Below are positions 27,419 to 35,563 of a DNA stretch of 64,000 nucleotides, piece after piece. The first letter of the stretch is position 1. Every line of letters starts with the position of its first letter. This DNA is from Rhodospirillaceae bacterium (GTDB lineage: Bacteria > Pseudomonadota > Alphaproteobacteria > UBA8366 > Aestuariispiraceae). The translations under genes were made by a program, and so were the position numbers. The notes beneath the pieces are model-generated. The model saw nothing but the letters and a program-made list of their open reading frames with translations. It searched no databases and had not been told where the DNA came from. The stretch lies in contig PAQY01000005.1 of NCBI GenBank assembly GCA_002709955.1, positions 151,657-215,656 on the forward strand, given 5' to 3'.

Positions 27419-27479
27419 CCTGTTAGCTTAGGACGTGTTTGCACCAGAGGCGACGAGAATTTTATGAATTCAGGGCGTC

Positions 27480-28205
27480 TTATACCCGCACGAACAGATT
27501 GATGATCGCGCCCAATGGCCCGGTCAGGCGCAGTGGGGCATCTGTTGCCACAAGACAGATACAGCTTTCGCCCTCTCCTGCGACGGGGCGGTGGTCGATG
27601 CTGCCATCGCTGATGGCGACATCGCCTTTGGCAAAGGTGCCAATTTCATCCTTATAGCTGCCCTGCAGGATCAGAACCAATTCGTTTCCATCATGGGTAT
27701 GCTGTGGAACGGCCTTGCCAGCGGGTACCTTCAACAGGAAGGATCGCTTGCCCGCCTTGGCTTCATCACTGTTGGACAGGGTAATCTCCGCTGTTTCAAT
27801 GCCCATTCCCAGCCGTTTCCAGGCCACAGTGTCCAAATCCCCGCCCAAATAGCGTTGAACAGCGCGCGGCAGGATCGATGCTTTTCTGTCGTCAGCAGCA
27901 TGCTTTTGACTTGCGGAGGCTGGCAGTCCATCCAGATCAGAGGATTCCAGGGCGGCCAGCGCGGCTTCAAGCGCGCCTGCGGACAGATCCATCGGTGGCA
28001 TGGTGGCAAATAAGGCCCCCCCGATGGCTTCCAACCGGGATAATTCGGACCGGCACGCCGAACACAGCGTCAGATGCGATGCGACCACCAGGGATGCCGC
28101 CTCGTCCAGGGTTCCTGCCGCATAGTCCAGCAAGAGATCTTCGGACAGATGATGGACCGGTTCGGCCATGCGCGGTGTCACCGCGACAGAATGTGCAGCC
28201 GTCAT
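27480..28205 (-). CDS. chrR: ChrR-family cupin anti-sigma factor
   Basis: The 241-residue protein has the ChrR anti-sigma domain with the zinc motif SHLTLCSACRSEL (His44, Cys48, Cys51; His18 or His19 as the fourth ligand) and a C-terminal cupin with HTHDGNE, and His205, as metal ligands (His169, His171, Glu175). It holds the paired sigma factor inactive until singlet oxygen or organic peroxide signals release it. A CIC pair at Cys215-Cys217 resembles one noted in the Rhodobacter protein. It overlaps the upstream rpoE-like gene by ATGA, the usual sigma/anti-sigma layout. Confidence 0.92.
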   Translation of the reverse strand: MTAAHSVAVTPRMAEPVHHLSEDLLLDYAAGTLDEAASLVVASHLTLCSACRSELSRLEAIGGALFATMPPMDLSAGALEAALAALESSDLDGLPASASQKHAADDRKASILPRAVQRYLGGDLDTVAWKRLGMGIETAEITLSNSDEAKAGKRSFLLKVPAGKAVPQHTHDGNELVLILQGSYKDEIGTFAKGDVAISDGSIDHRPVAGEGESCICLVATDAPLRLTGPLGAIINLFVRV

Positions 28206-28771
28206 AATTCTATATCTCCTAAAAGACTGCGAAGTTTGCCCATAGCCAGTCTCAGCCGGGATTTCACCGTGCCCAGGGGCAATCCGGTTTCTTCTGCGAT
28301 CTCGCTATGGGCCTTGTCTTCGTAGAATGCCATTCTCAACATAACCGCTTGTTCTTCCGGCAACTGATCCATCGCCGCAGCGATGGTTCGCGCCGTTTGA
28401 TCTTCAACCACCTTATCGTCCTGCATTGGTTCCGCAGCCGGTTGCAGCAGGGGATCGTCCGGATCCAGTTCCGGCCGGTTGATCCGGCGAAAGGCGTCGA
28501 TGCGCTTGTTACGCGCAATCGTGAACACCCAGGTCGCCACCGATGCCTGACTGGCGTCAAAGCTGTTTGCCTTGTGCCATACCATCAACATTGCCTCTTG
28601 GGCAAATTCTTCCGCGGCGGCATTGTCTGATCCGCTGCGCATCATATACGCCTTGATGCGGGGCGCGAAATAGGCAAACAGGCCTGCAAACGCATCCCGA
28701 TCCTGACACCCGGCCAGGCGCTGCATCCATTCTACAAGCTGTTGCGAGTCGGCATGGTGAGCGTCGGTCAT
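28202..28771 (-). CDS. rpoE: ECF sigma factor paired with ChrR (RpoE, ECF11-type)
   Basis: The preferred start is the ATG at 28771, giving 189 residues; the open frame reaches back to 28930 but that extension overlaps the candidate promoter. Region 2 includes FAQEAMLMVWHKANSFD and ATWVFTIARNKRIDAFRR; region 4 includes EEQAVMLRMAFYEDKAHSEIAEE and LGTVKSRLRLAMGKLR. The pairing with ChrR makes it an ECF11-type sigma that responds to singlet oxygen, as in Rhodobacter. Overlap with chrR couples their synthesis. A candidate self-recognised promoter lies at 28888-28917. Confidence 0.92.
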   Translation of the reverse strand: MTDAHHADSQQLVEWMQRLAGCQDRDAFAGLFAYFAPRIKAYMMRSGSDNAAAEEFAQEAMLMVWHKANSFDASQASVATWVFTIARNKRIDAFRRINRPELDPDDPLLQPAAEPMQDDKVVEDQTARTIAAAMDQLPEEQAVMLRMAFYEDKAHSEIAEETGLPLGTVKSRLRLAMGKLRSLLGDIEL

Positions 28772-28887
28772 AAACTTTTTCTTGGACCCTGTCCTGATGA
28801 CGTGAGAGCGTGCCTGCCTAAGACGATTGCTAGATCGTGATGACAGGCCTATTCCCTCTATGACTACCGTTGACTGATCCATAATGG

Positions 28888-28917
28888 GGAATACGTAAGC
28901 TTTGCAGTGCCGGATCA
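28888..28917 (-). promoter_or_regulatory. Candidate ECF11-type promoter for rpoE-chrR
   Basis: On the minus strand TGATCC (28912-28917) is followed by exactly 18 bases and then TATTCC (28888-28893), about 115 bases upstream of the rpoE ATG. RpoE/ChrR-controlled promoters in Rhodobacter carry a TGATCC -35 element, and rpoE-chrR is autoregulated there. The motif match is seen; its use as a promoter is inference. Confidence 0.55.
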
Positions 28918-29031
28918 TTGGCATATTCAAAAAATAGCCTTATTTAGAAGGCATGGTAAAGCTGTCTTCACCCCTACTCGATGAAGGGTGATAGGCTTGG
29001 ATTGAACTCAGACCGGCAATGAAGTGAGACC

Positions 29032-29568
29032 ATGACCCGCATTCAAAGAATTTTGTCTATCCTGCCACGCAGCCTGTTCGGTGCTGTTGCCCTGTTGTTT
29101 GTTGTGACCAGCCCCGGTTATGCACAAGACCATAAATCATTGGGCGAATTTGGGGATTGGCAAGCCTATACCTATCAGCAAGGCGGTGGCGAACGCTGTA
29201 CAATGGCCTCCAAGCCCTTGAAAGATGAGGGGGATTATTCCAAACGCGGACCAATCTGGGCGTTTGTGATGCACCGCCCAAAGGAAGGGGCGACCGGTGA
29301 AGTCGGCTTCCAGATGGGCTATCCGATCAAAGAGGGATCCCTGGTGAAGCTGGAAATCGGGGGCGCGACCTTCGATTTGTACACCAGCGGGGAAGGTGCC
29401 TATGCCTGGCGCGAGGATGAGCCGAAGATTGTTCAGACCATGCGCGCCGGGGCGACAATGACGGTGACTGGCACGTCAACCCGGGGCACTGTGACCAAAG
29501 ATATTTATTCGCTGACCGGGTTCACCAAAGCGAATGAGACGATAAACAACGCCTGTGGCGTTTCGTAA
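29032..29568 (+). CDS. Invasion-associated locus B (IalB) family exported protein
   Basis: The 178-residue protein has a Sec signal peptide ending near SPGYAQD (cleavage after Ala31 or so), then the IalB fold with the starting FGDWQAYTY, a single cysteine pair (RCTMAS and the terminal NACGVS), and GFQMGYPIKEGSLVKLEIGG. IalB proteins are periplasmic or surface proteins; in Bartonella one aids erythrocyte entry, but free-living alphaproteobacteria have many copies with unknown roles. It stands alone between the divergent rpoE gene and the convergent small gene. Confidence 0.88.
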   Translation: MTRIQRILSILPRSLFGAVALLFVVTSPGYAQDHKSLGEFGDWQAYTYQQGGGERCTMASKPLKDEGDYSKRGPIWAFVMHRPKEGATGEVGFQMGYPIKEGSLVKLEIGGATFDLYTSGEGAYAWREDEPKIVQTMRAGATMTVTGTSTRGTVTKDIYSLTGFTKANETINNACGVS

Positions 29569-29580
29569 TACGCCAGCGCG

Positions 29581-29784
29581 TCAGGGTTTTGAGGCGGTGG
29601 GGCCGAAGCTGTTTTCCAAATCGGCCTCCAGCTTTTTCAGGTCTTCGGGAATGGGAAGACCTTCAGCACGCATGGTGCCAAACAGGGTATGAAGGCGCAT
29701 CTGAATTTCATGGGCGTTGCCCGGATCCCCGCTGATCTGGGACAATAGAAGCGAGATTTCCGCCTTGTATTCTTCGAATGCCAT
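29581..29784 (-). CDS. Small conserved-looking helical protein, function unknown
   Basis: The preferred start ATG at 29784 follows a strong AAGGAGA site and gives 67 residues, MAFEEYKAEISLLLSQI and so on. The sequence is acidic, helical and without cysteine, membrane segment or signal peptide; it ends in a Pro-rich tail. The frame extends to 29856 but that part is unlikely. The coding call rests on the ribosome-binding site and balanced composition. It lies between the ialB end and rlmN, which is divergent. Confidence 0.7.
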   Translation of the reverse strand: MAFEEYKAEISLLLSQISGDPGNAHEIQMRLHTLFGTMRAEGLPIPEDLKKLEADLENSFGPTASKP

Positions 29785-29880
29785 GGGATCGTCTCCTTTG
29801 GTTCTGTGGGTCGCCAGTTTACACAGACCCCCTTTGAGCGGTATGACCTGCATCAAACGCGATGGATTTCTTTAGGATAG

Positions 29881-31077
29881 ATGATGAGCGACGTCGCCCA
29901 ACTCAATGATTTTCTGCCAGGGGGTGCTCTTGCGCCCACCGCTGGGCCTTTGGTGGATGCCCGTATTCCCTTGATCGGGCTGGACCGCGAGGGTCTGGCG
30001 AAAGTCGTCGCCGATATGGGGGAACCGGCCTTTCGGGCGAAACAGCTGTATAGCTGGCTGTATTATCGCGGGTCGTCGGAATTCAGCGCGATGACAGATC
30101 TGTCCAAGGCGTTTCGGGCGCGTTTGGAAGAAACCTGTCACATCAATCGCCCGCGCGTGTCGATGCATCAGAAATCAACTGACGGCACGGAAAAATGGCT
30201 GCTGCGCTATGAGGATGGCAATGAGGCGGAAATGGTGTTCATCCCGGAAGTCGATCGGGGAACCTTATGTATTTCGTCCCAGGTTGGCTGTTCGCTGACC
30301 TGCACCTTCTGTCATACCGGCACCCAGAAGCTGGTTCGGAACCTGACCCCTGGCGATATCGTTGGTCAGGTCATGCTGGCCCGGGATTCCCTGAATGATT
30401 GGGGCAAGGCGGAAGATGGCGACCGCCGCATCACCAATATTGTGCTGATGGGCATGGGCGAGCCACTGTATAATACCGATAACGTGCTGGCCGCGATGCG
30501 CCTGGTCGCCGATGGGGATGGCATTGCGATCAGCCGCCGTCGGATCACGCTGTCAACGTCGGGCGTGGTGCCCGATATCAAGCGCGTGGGTGAGGAAATG
30601 GGCCTGTCACTGGCCGTGTCGCTGCATGCGGTGCGTGACGACTTGCGCAATCAGATCGTCCCGATCAATCGCAAATATCCCATCGCGCAATTGATGGCGG
30701 CGGTGAAGGACTATCCTGGCCTGACCAATTCTAGGCGTGTGACCTGGGAATATGTCATGCTGAAGGGGGTCAATGATTCCGATGCGGATGCCCGTGCCTT
30801 GTTGCGCATCACGGAAGGCATTCCATCGAAAATGAATTTGATTCCGTTCAATCCCTGGCCGGGCAGTGACTATGAATGTTCCGATCCCGACCGGATGCAG
30901 CGATTTCTGGCGATCCTGCACAAGGCCGGGATGGTGGCAACGATCCGCAAAACCCGCGGTCAGGATATTCTGGCCGCCTGTGGGCAGCTTAAGTCCGAAA
31001 GTGAGCGGATTGGCAAGCGGGAGCGGGATCGCATCACCGCACTGCGGGCGGAGAAAGAAGCGGCGGTCGGGCTTTAG
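29881..31077 (+). CDS. rlmN: 23S rRNA (adenine2503-C2)/tRNA (adenine37-C2) methyltransferase RlmN
   Basis: The 398-residue radical-SAM protein has GCSLTCTFCHTGTQKLVRNL, whose CxxxCxxC holds the 4Fe-4S cluster, plus VGQVMLARD and NIVLMGMGEPLYNTDNV, and the C-terminal IRKTRGQDILAACGQL with the second conserved cysteine. It methylates C2 of A2503 in 23S rRNA through a two-cysteine mechanism. The ATG at 29881 follows an AGGAT site; a second ATG at 29884 is possible. The tetR gene converges and overlaps its end by four bases. Confidence 0.96.
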   Translation: MMSDVAQLNDFLPGGALAPTAGPLVDARIPLIGLDREGLAKVVADMGEPAFRAKQLYSWLYYRGSSEFSAMTDLSKAFRARLEETCHINRPRVSMHQKSTDGTEKWLLRYEDGNEAEMVFIPEVDRGTLCISSQVGCSLTCTFCHTGTQKLVRNLTPGDIVGQVMLARDSLNDWGKAEDGDRRITNIVLMGMGEPLYNTDNVLAAMRLVADGDGIAISRRRITLSTSGVVPDIKRVGEEMGLSLAVSLHAVRDDLRNQIVPINRKYPIAQLMAAVKDYPGLTNSRRVTWEYVMLKGVNDSDADARALLRITEGIPSKMNLIPFNPWPGSDYECSDPDRMQRFLAILHKAGMVATIRKTRGQDILAACGQLKSESERIGKRERDRITALRAEKEAAVGL

Positions 31078-31736
31078 CTTTTTTCGCCGTCAGGGTCTGG
31101 AAATCCGCCGGACAGCAGAAAATTTCGAACATCATCGGGTGTCGGCAGCCTGTGCATCACCGTGCTGTCCGTTAGAACTTCCGCATAATAGGGCAGGTTG
31201 CGCAGGCGCTCCTCCTGGGTTTCCTTGATCTGCATCGCGTTATAGCCGGTTTGGTGGAAATAGGTAACGCGCGCCCGAATAATGGCCGCTTTATCCTGAA
31301 AACCCATGGCCTGGAAGACCGATGTCAACTGGTCGATCCGTTTGATTTCAATCTCTCTCAGAATTTCAGCGGTGCGCGGGGAACTGTGGGCCCAATCCCG
31401 GATCGCATTGTCATAACGTGGGTCAACCGTGCCGTCCAAAACCAGCACACGCACATAGGCCAGATATTGGCGCATGCCGTCCGGGCCCGCCGCTTCGATG
31501 GCATGGGTAAAGGGGTCACTGTTGGCCCGGGCCCAATCCTGACGCACGTCTTCCAGCAGGTCTTCCAGTTTACGATACTGCCAGTAAAACGCCCCCGTTG
31601 TTGCGTTCAAAGATTCTGACAGGCTGCGCAGTCGGATGCCGGATATGCCTTTTTCGATAAGCATTTTGCGCGCCGCCGCGATCCAATCATCCCGGCTTAA
31701 AGCGCGGGGAGAGCTGGCGTCTTCCTGTTGGGTCAA
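31074..31736 (-). CDS. TetR/AcrR-family regulator of the TRAP operon
   Basis: The 220-residue protein has the TetR helix-turn-helix near the N-terminus (WIAAARKMLIEKGISGIRLR, SESLNATTGAFYWQYRK) and a helical ligand-binding domain. The start is TTG at 31736, after an AAGGA-like site; no in-frame ATG lies nearer than codon 28, inside the HTH. Two palindromic sites stand between it and the divergent TRAP operon (31796-31811 and 31819-31834), so it most likely represses that operon and itself until an inducer, possibly the transported compound, is present. Confidence 0.9.
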   Translation of the reverse strand: MTQQEDASSPRALSRDDWIAAARKMLIEKGISGIRLRSLSESLNATTGAFYWQYRKLEDLLEDVRQDWARANSDPFTHAIEAAGPDGMRQYLAYVRVLVLDGTVDPRYDNAIRDWAHSSPRTAEILREIEIKRIDQLTSVFQAMGFQDKAAIIRARVTYFHQTGYNAMQIKETQEERLRNLPYYAEVLTDSTVMHRLPTPDDVRNFLLSGGFPDPDGEKS

Positions 31737-31795
31737 AAAGGATATCCTTGAACAGTCGGCATTGCCGGAATTTTTTTCATTGACTCAGTAAATCA

Positions 31796-31811
31796 CATAA
31801 CGCACGTTATG
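31796..31811. promoter_or_regulatory. Palindromic operator 1 (probable TetR site)
   Basis: CATAACgcacGTTATG is a perfect inverted repeat of six bases per arm. It lies 60 bp upstream of tetR and 64 bp upstream of the dctP start. It shares the half-site GTTATG with the second palindrome. Confidence 0.75.
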
Positions 31812-31818
31812 CAAACCG

Positions 31819-31834
31819 CGTAACAATTGTTATG
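31819..31834. promoter_or_regulatory. Palindromic operator 2 (probable TetR site)
   Basis: CGTAACaattGTTATG is a near-perfect inverted repeat with one mismatched outer base pair. Its centre is 23 bp from that of operator 1, about two helical turns. Two sites of this kind suggest cooperative binding of two dimers. Confidence 0.75.
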
Positions 31835-31874
31835 TCCATGAATTATGGGGCATGGTTCTAACTGGGAGACTCAC

Positions 31875-32861
31875 ATGTTAAAGAAAATGCTCGTCGCTGC
31901 GACCATGGCCGTTGGCCTGATGGCCGCACCGGCATTCGCTGAAACCGAACTGAAAATCGCAACCGATTCCGGGGACCGGGAGTCACCGTCGGGTCAGGCC
32001 ATCGCCAATTGGGCCAAGGCCATCGAAGACGGCTCGAATGGGGAGATCAAAGTTAAGGTCTTTTATCAGAATGAATTAGGCGGCCAGCTGGAGGTTTTTG
32101 ACCTCTTTGTCGCGGGCGAAGTGGACCTTATGCTGTCCTGGCCGTCTACTTCTTATGATAAGCGCATTGGCATTCTGAACACGCCATACATGGTTACGTC
32201 CTGGGATGAGGCATTTGAGGCCTATAAGCCAGGCGGCTGGGTGAACGGCGCGCTGAACACGGTTTTCAATGATATTGGCCTGAAATATTTCGGGGCCTGG
32301 CCGGAAGGGTTCAGCGGTGTCGCCACACGGGGTGCCTATGCGACCGATATTGCCGGTGCGCAGAATATCAAGGTTCGCACGCCCCCTCTGTTTCCCTTCC
32401 CACAAATCCTGGAAGCCATGGGCTATCAGACGGCTGCAATCGATTGGGGTGAAGTCTATACCTCCATCCAGACCGGTGTTGTGGATGGGGATGCCGGGAA
32501 CGTCATTTACTGGGATTATGAATATTTCCGGGATGTTCTGGATTATTATGTCCGCACCAAGCACACCTTTGTGACCGGCAATCTGTTGGCCAATCTGGAA
32601 AGCTTCAACAAACTGTCGCCGGAACATCAGAAGCTTGTTCAGGATGCCGCCGTGGTGGAAATGGGCAAACAGTTCGAAGAAGCTCAGGCAGAAGATCAGC
32701 ATTATGTTGATCTGGCCATCAAATCGGGCATGGAATATTTTGAACTGACCGATGAACAGATCGCCCCGATCGCACAGAAGGTTCGCGCCGAAGTCTGGCC
32801 AGCAATGGAACCGGATGTCGGATCGGAAATCATGGACTTGATCCGTTCGAATGTGAAATAA
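31875..32861 (+). CDS. TRAP transporter substrate-binding protein (DctP family)
   Basis: The ATG at 31875 follows GGGAGA and gives 328 residues. There is a Sec signal peptide, MLKKMLVAATMAVGLMAAPAFA, followed by a DctP fold, with ETELKIATDSGDRESPSG, VKVFYQNELGGQLE and MGYQTAAIDWGEVYTSIQTG (the usual substrate-contact segments). TRAP systems take up organic acids and amides with a sodium gradient. The gene heads an operon with dctQ, dctM and a nitrilase-family gene, and a stem-loop follows its stop. The ligand is unknown. Confidence 0.93.
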   Translation: MLKKMLVAATMAVGLMAAPAFAETELKIATDSGDRESPSGQAIANWAKAIEDGSNGEIKVKVFYQNELGGQLEVFDLFVAGEVDLMLSWPSTSYDKRIGILNTPYMVTSWDEAFEAYKPGGWVNGALNTVFNDIGLKYFGAWPEGFSGVATRGAYATDIAGAQNIKVRTPPLFPFPQILEAMGYQTAAIDWGEVYTSIQTGVVDGDAGNVIYWDYEYFRDVLDYYVRTKHTFVTGNLLANLESFNKLSPEHQKLVQDAAVVEMGKQFEEAQAEDQHYVDLAIKSGMEYFELTDEQIAPIAQKVRAEVWPAMEPDVGSEIMDLIRSNVK

Positions 32862-32868
32862 GGCTGCT

Positions 32869-32895
32869 GGGCCGCTGTTGAAATAACAGCGGCCC
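32869..32895 (+). terminator. Strong intercistronic stem-loop between dctP and dctQ
   Basis: GGGCCGCTGTT-gaaat-AACAGCGGCCC is a perfect 11-bp stem with a 5-base loop, followed by GTTGCTTTT. It lies 8 bp after the dctP stop and upstream of dctQ. It could be a partial terminator or an mRNA-stabilising hairpin that makes the binding protein more abundant than the permease. Confidence 0.8.
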
Positions 32896-32929
32896 GTTGC
32901 TTTTGGGTTCTCAGCGGAGGATGTGCGGC

Positions 32930-33442
32930 GTGTTGCACCTTTTTGAAAAACTGGACCGGGCCATTATGGGGATCATGGGTCTGGTTGTGATTGTCACCAA
33001 CCTTGCTGTGACCGGGTTTATTCTTTTTCTGGTTTTGGCCCGTTTCGTCTTGGGCTGGTCCGTCGTCGGTGTCTTGGAATTGGCAACATTATCGGCGATG
33101 TGGCTGTATATGTGTGGGGCGGTTATCGCCGCCCGGAACAAAGAGCATCTGGTTGTCGATTTTCTGACCAATTCCATTCGAAGTGATCGGCTGCGCGCCT
33201 TCCATACGCTGGCCGTGTCGGTCATCATGGTGGTGCTCAGCTTGTTTTTCCTAAGTCTTGCGCAGGATATGGTCGCCTGGTCGATCAAACGACCCCAGAC
33301 GACAGCAGCGCTCAGCCTGCCCTTGCTGTTGCCGCAATCTGCCATCGTATTGGCCGCGGTGCTGTGTTCGGTCTATGCCCTGCGTGATTTCATTCATGCG
33401 GTCAGGCTGGTCTGTGTTCAGTCCCCGTCAAGGGAGGGTTGA
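32930..33442 (+). CDS. TRAP transporter small permease (DctQ family)
   Basis: The product has four membrane segments, as DctQ proteins do, for example MGIMGLVVIVTNLAVTGFIL and LATLSAMWLYMCGAVIAARN. The start is ambiguous: GTG at 32930 has GGAGG nine bases upstream and gives 170 residues, while the ATG at 32921 sits directly on that site. I chose the GTG. It separates from dctM by 3 bp. Together with dctM it forms the membrane part of the TRAP carrier. Confidence 0.88.
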   Translation: MLHLFEKLDRAIMGIMGLVVIVTNLAVTGFILFLVLARFVLGWSVVGVLELATLSAMWLYMCGAVIAARNKEHLVVDFLTNSIRSDRLRAFHTLAVSVIMVVLSLFFLSLAQDMVAWSIKRPQTTAALSLPLLLPQSAIVLAAVLCSVYALRDFIHAVRLVCVQSPSREG

Positions 33443-33445
33443 CCC

Positions 33446-34750
33446 ATGGAAGCGGTTTGGGGAATTGCGCTGTTGATGGGGCTTATGGTGTTTGGCGTGC
33501 CGGTGGCCTGGTCCTTTGCCGGGGTGCTGATGTATCTGGTCTGGGCGTATGATGTGAATACATCGACCCTGTTGCTGCAGGGGTTCCGGTCGCTTGATTC
33601 CGTCATTTTGCTGGCCCTGCCGCTGTTCGTTCTGGCGGGCTATCTGATGCAAAGCGGTGGTGTGGCAGAGCGTCTGATCCGTTTCATGTCGCTGACCCTG
33701 AAGGGGCGAAAAGGCGGTCTGGGCGGGGCGATGATCCTGTCATCGGGGGTCTTTGGCGCGATTTCAGGGACGGCAACAGCCGCCGTTGCTTCCATCGGTA
33801 CGATCATGGTCGATCCTTTGGCGGCACGAGGATATCCAAGGGGCTATACCAGCGCCTTGTTGGGGGTGTCGTCCCTGTTGGGCATTCTTATCCCCCCCTC
33901 CATTACGCTTATTCTGTTTGGCGTTGTGACCAAACAGTCGATCACCGCCCTGTTTGCGGCAACCGTGGTGCCCGGTCTGATGCTGATGGTCGGATTGCTG
34001 CTGTTCAATAAATGGACGACGCGCCGCATTCTGAAAGACACGCCGGAACGTCTGGCGGCGTTGAAGGCACAGGAAAATGGGGATAGCGGCCTGCGCGCAA
34101 CACTGCGGGCGGCCCCGGCGCTGATGATGCCTGTTATCATTCTGGGGGGCATTTATGGCGGTGTTTTCACCCCGACAGAGGCCGCTGCGGTGGCCCTGTT
34201 CCTGGCCATTCTGATCGGGTTTTTCATCTATCGGGATTTAACCCTGTCGCGTTTCAAGAAAAGCCTGCTGGAGGCTGGTGAAACAACCGGGACAATCATC
34301 CTGATCCTGCTGTTTTCCTTTATGATCGGGCGTATCATGGTGGCGGAAAGTGTGCCCCAGGAACTGACCCAGGCCGTCACCGAAGTGACTGAGAACACAA
34401 TTCTGATCCTGTTGCTGGTGAATGCGTTTTTGATTTTTGTGGGCATGATTATGGATGATTTGTCCGTCACCGTGGTCATTGCGCCGCTGATGATGCCCCT
34501 GATGATCGCCAATGGGGTGGATCCGGTGCATTACGCCTCCATCGTTGCCTGTTCTGTTGTCATCGGGGCAAACAGCCCGCCGGTTGCGCCCATCCTGTAT
34601 ATGGCCTGTCGGATCGGCAAAGTATCGATTCACAAGGCCGTTGCGCCGGCTTTGCATCTGATTTTCTTCGTCGCCCTGCCGGTGATGTTGATGGTGACCT
34701 TTATCCCCGCCCTGTCCCTGTGGTTGCCACAGATGTTGGGCCTGCATTGA
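33446..34750 (+). CDS. TRAP transporter large permease (DctM family)
   Basis: The 434-residue protein has about twelve hydrophobic segments and the DctM repeats GGAMILSSGVFGAISGTATA, LLGILIPPSITLILFG and FTPTEAAAVALFLAIL. The ATG at 33446 follows AGGGAGGG. It is the ion-coupled translocating subunit. The gene ends 17 bp before the nitrilase-family start, so all four genes are probably one transcript from the promoter at the TetR operators. Confidence 0.95.
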   Translation: MEAVWGIALLMGLMVFGVPVAWSFAGVLMYLVWAYDVNTSTLLLQGFRSLDSVILLALPLFVLAGYLMQSGGVAERLIRFMSLTLKGRKGGLGGAMILSSGVFGAISGTATAAVASIGTIMVDPLAARGYPRGYTSALLGVSSLLGILIPPSITLILFGVVTKQSITALFAATVVPGLMLMVGLLLFNKWTTRRILKDTPERLAALKAQENGDSGLRATLRAAPALMMPVIILGGIYGGVFTPTEAAAVALFLAILIGFFIYRDLTLSRFKKSLLEAGETTGTIILILLFSFMIGRIMVAESVPQELTQAVTEVTENTILILLLVNAFLIFVGMIMDDLSVTVVIAPLMMPLMIANGVDPVHYASIVACSVVIGANSPPVAPILYMACRIGKVSIHKAVAPALHLIFFVALPVMLMVTFIPALSLWLPQMLGLH

Positions 34751-34767
34751 ATGCGGATTGGACCTGT

Positions 34768-35559
34768 ATGACGCCGATTACCCTGGCACTTTTGCAGGCG
34801 GCCCCCACGGACCGCAGTTTCTCTGATGTTCTGAACGATCTGGAGGCCGCCCTGAAGGATGCGGCCCAGCAGAAGGTGGATTTGTTGCTGACGCCGGAGC
34901 TGTTCGTCTGTGGCTATGGCCAGGCCGACCGCACCCGTGCCATGGCGGTGTCTCAGGACAGCTCGTTCATGCACCAGGTTTGTGACTTGGTGAAAGCCCA
35001 TCGGGTCGGCCTGGTGCTGGGCTATTCAGAACAGGCGGGCACCCAGCGCTATAACAGCGCGGCCTATATCGATGCATCGGGTCATTTGGCCCATAATTAT
35101 CGCAAACAGTTCCTGCCATGTGACTATGAAAAGGAATGCTTTTCAACCGGGTCTTCGGGGTCCCTGTTCACGGTCGCGGGTGTTCAATGCGCCCTGTTGA
35201 TCTGTTATGACATCGAATTCCCGGAAAATGCCCGCAAGGCCGCCCTGGCAGGGGCGTCTGTCCTGTTGATCCCCACGGCGCTGAATGCGAATTGGCGGAT
35301 CGTGTCAGATGTCGTGGTCCCCAGCCGCGCCTATGAAAACAGCATATTCGTTGCATATTGCGATTTCGCGGCCACAAATCAGGGGACAGGGCCGGGTTTT
35401 TCGGGGCTCAGCAAGGTGTGCGGCCCCGATGGGCGCGATTTGGTTCGGGCAAATTTGACGCCTGCCCTGATCACAACAACTCTGAATCTGGACGAAATCC
35501 AGACGGTGCGCGATCAGTTGCACATGGTGCGGGACATCGCCCCCCCCATGCTCCCCTGA
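34768..35559 (+). CDS. Carbon-nitrogen hydrolase (nitrilase superfamily)
   Basis: The ATG at 34768 gives 263 residues. The three catalytic residues are visible: Glu in LLTPELFVCGY, Lys in NYRKQFLP and Cys in LLICYDIEFPENAR. Members cleave amides or nitriles, for example N-carbamoyl amino acids, omega-amides or aliphatic amides. It follows dctM in the TRAP operon, so I infer that it hydrolyses the compound that the transporter imports. The start codon is only weakly supported by an upstream ribosome site (TTGGAC). The argB gene converges 4 bp downstream. Confidence 0.9.
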   Translation: MTPITLALLQAAPTDRSFSDVLNDLEAALKDAAQQKVDLLLTPELFVCGYGQADRTRAMAVSQDSSFMHQVCDLVKAHRVGLVLGYSEQAGTQRYNSAAYIDASGHLAHNYRKQFLPCDYEKECFSTGSSGSLFTVAGVQCALLICYDIEFPENARKAALAGASVLLIPTALNANWRIVSDVVVPSRAYENSIFVAYCDFAATNQGTGPGFSGLSKVCGPDGRDLVRANLTPALITTTLNLDEIQTVRDQLHMVRDIAPPMLP

Positions 35560-35563
35560 TACT

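Noticed and set aside
28772..28930. N-terminal extension of rpoE to 28930
   Set aside because: It would include the candidate promoter and is not like ECF sigma N-termini.
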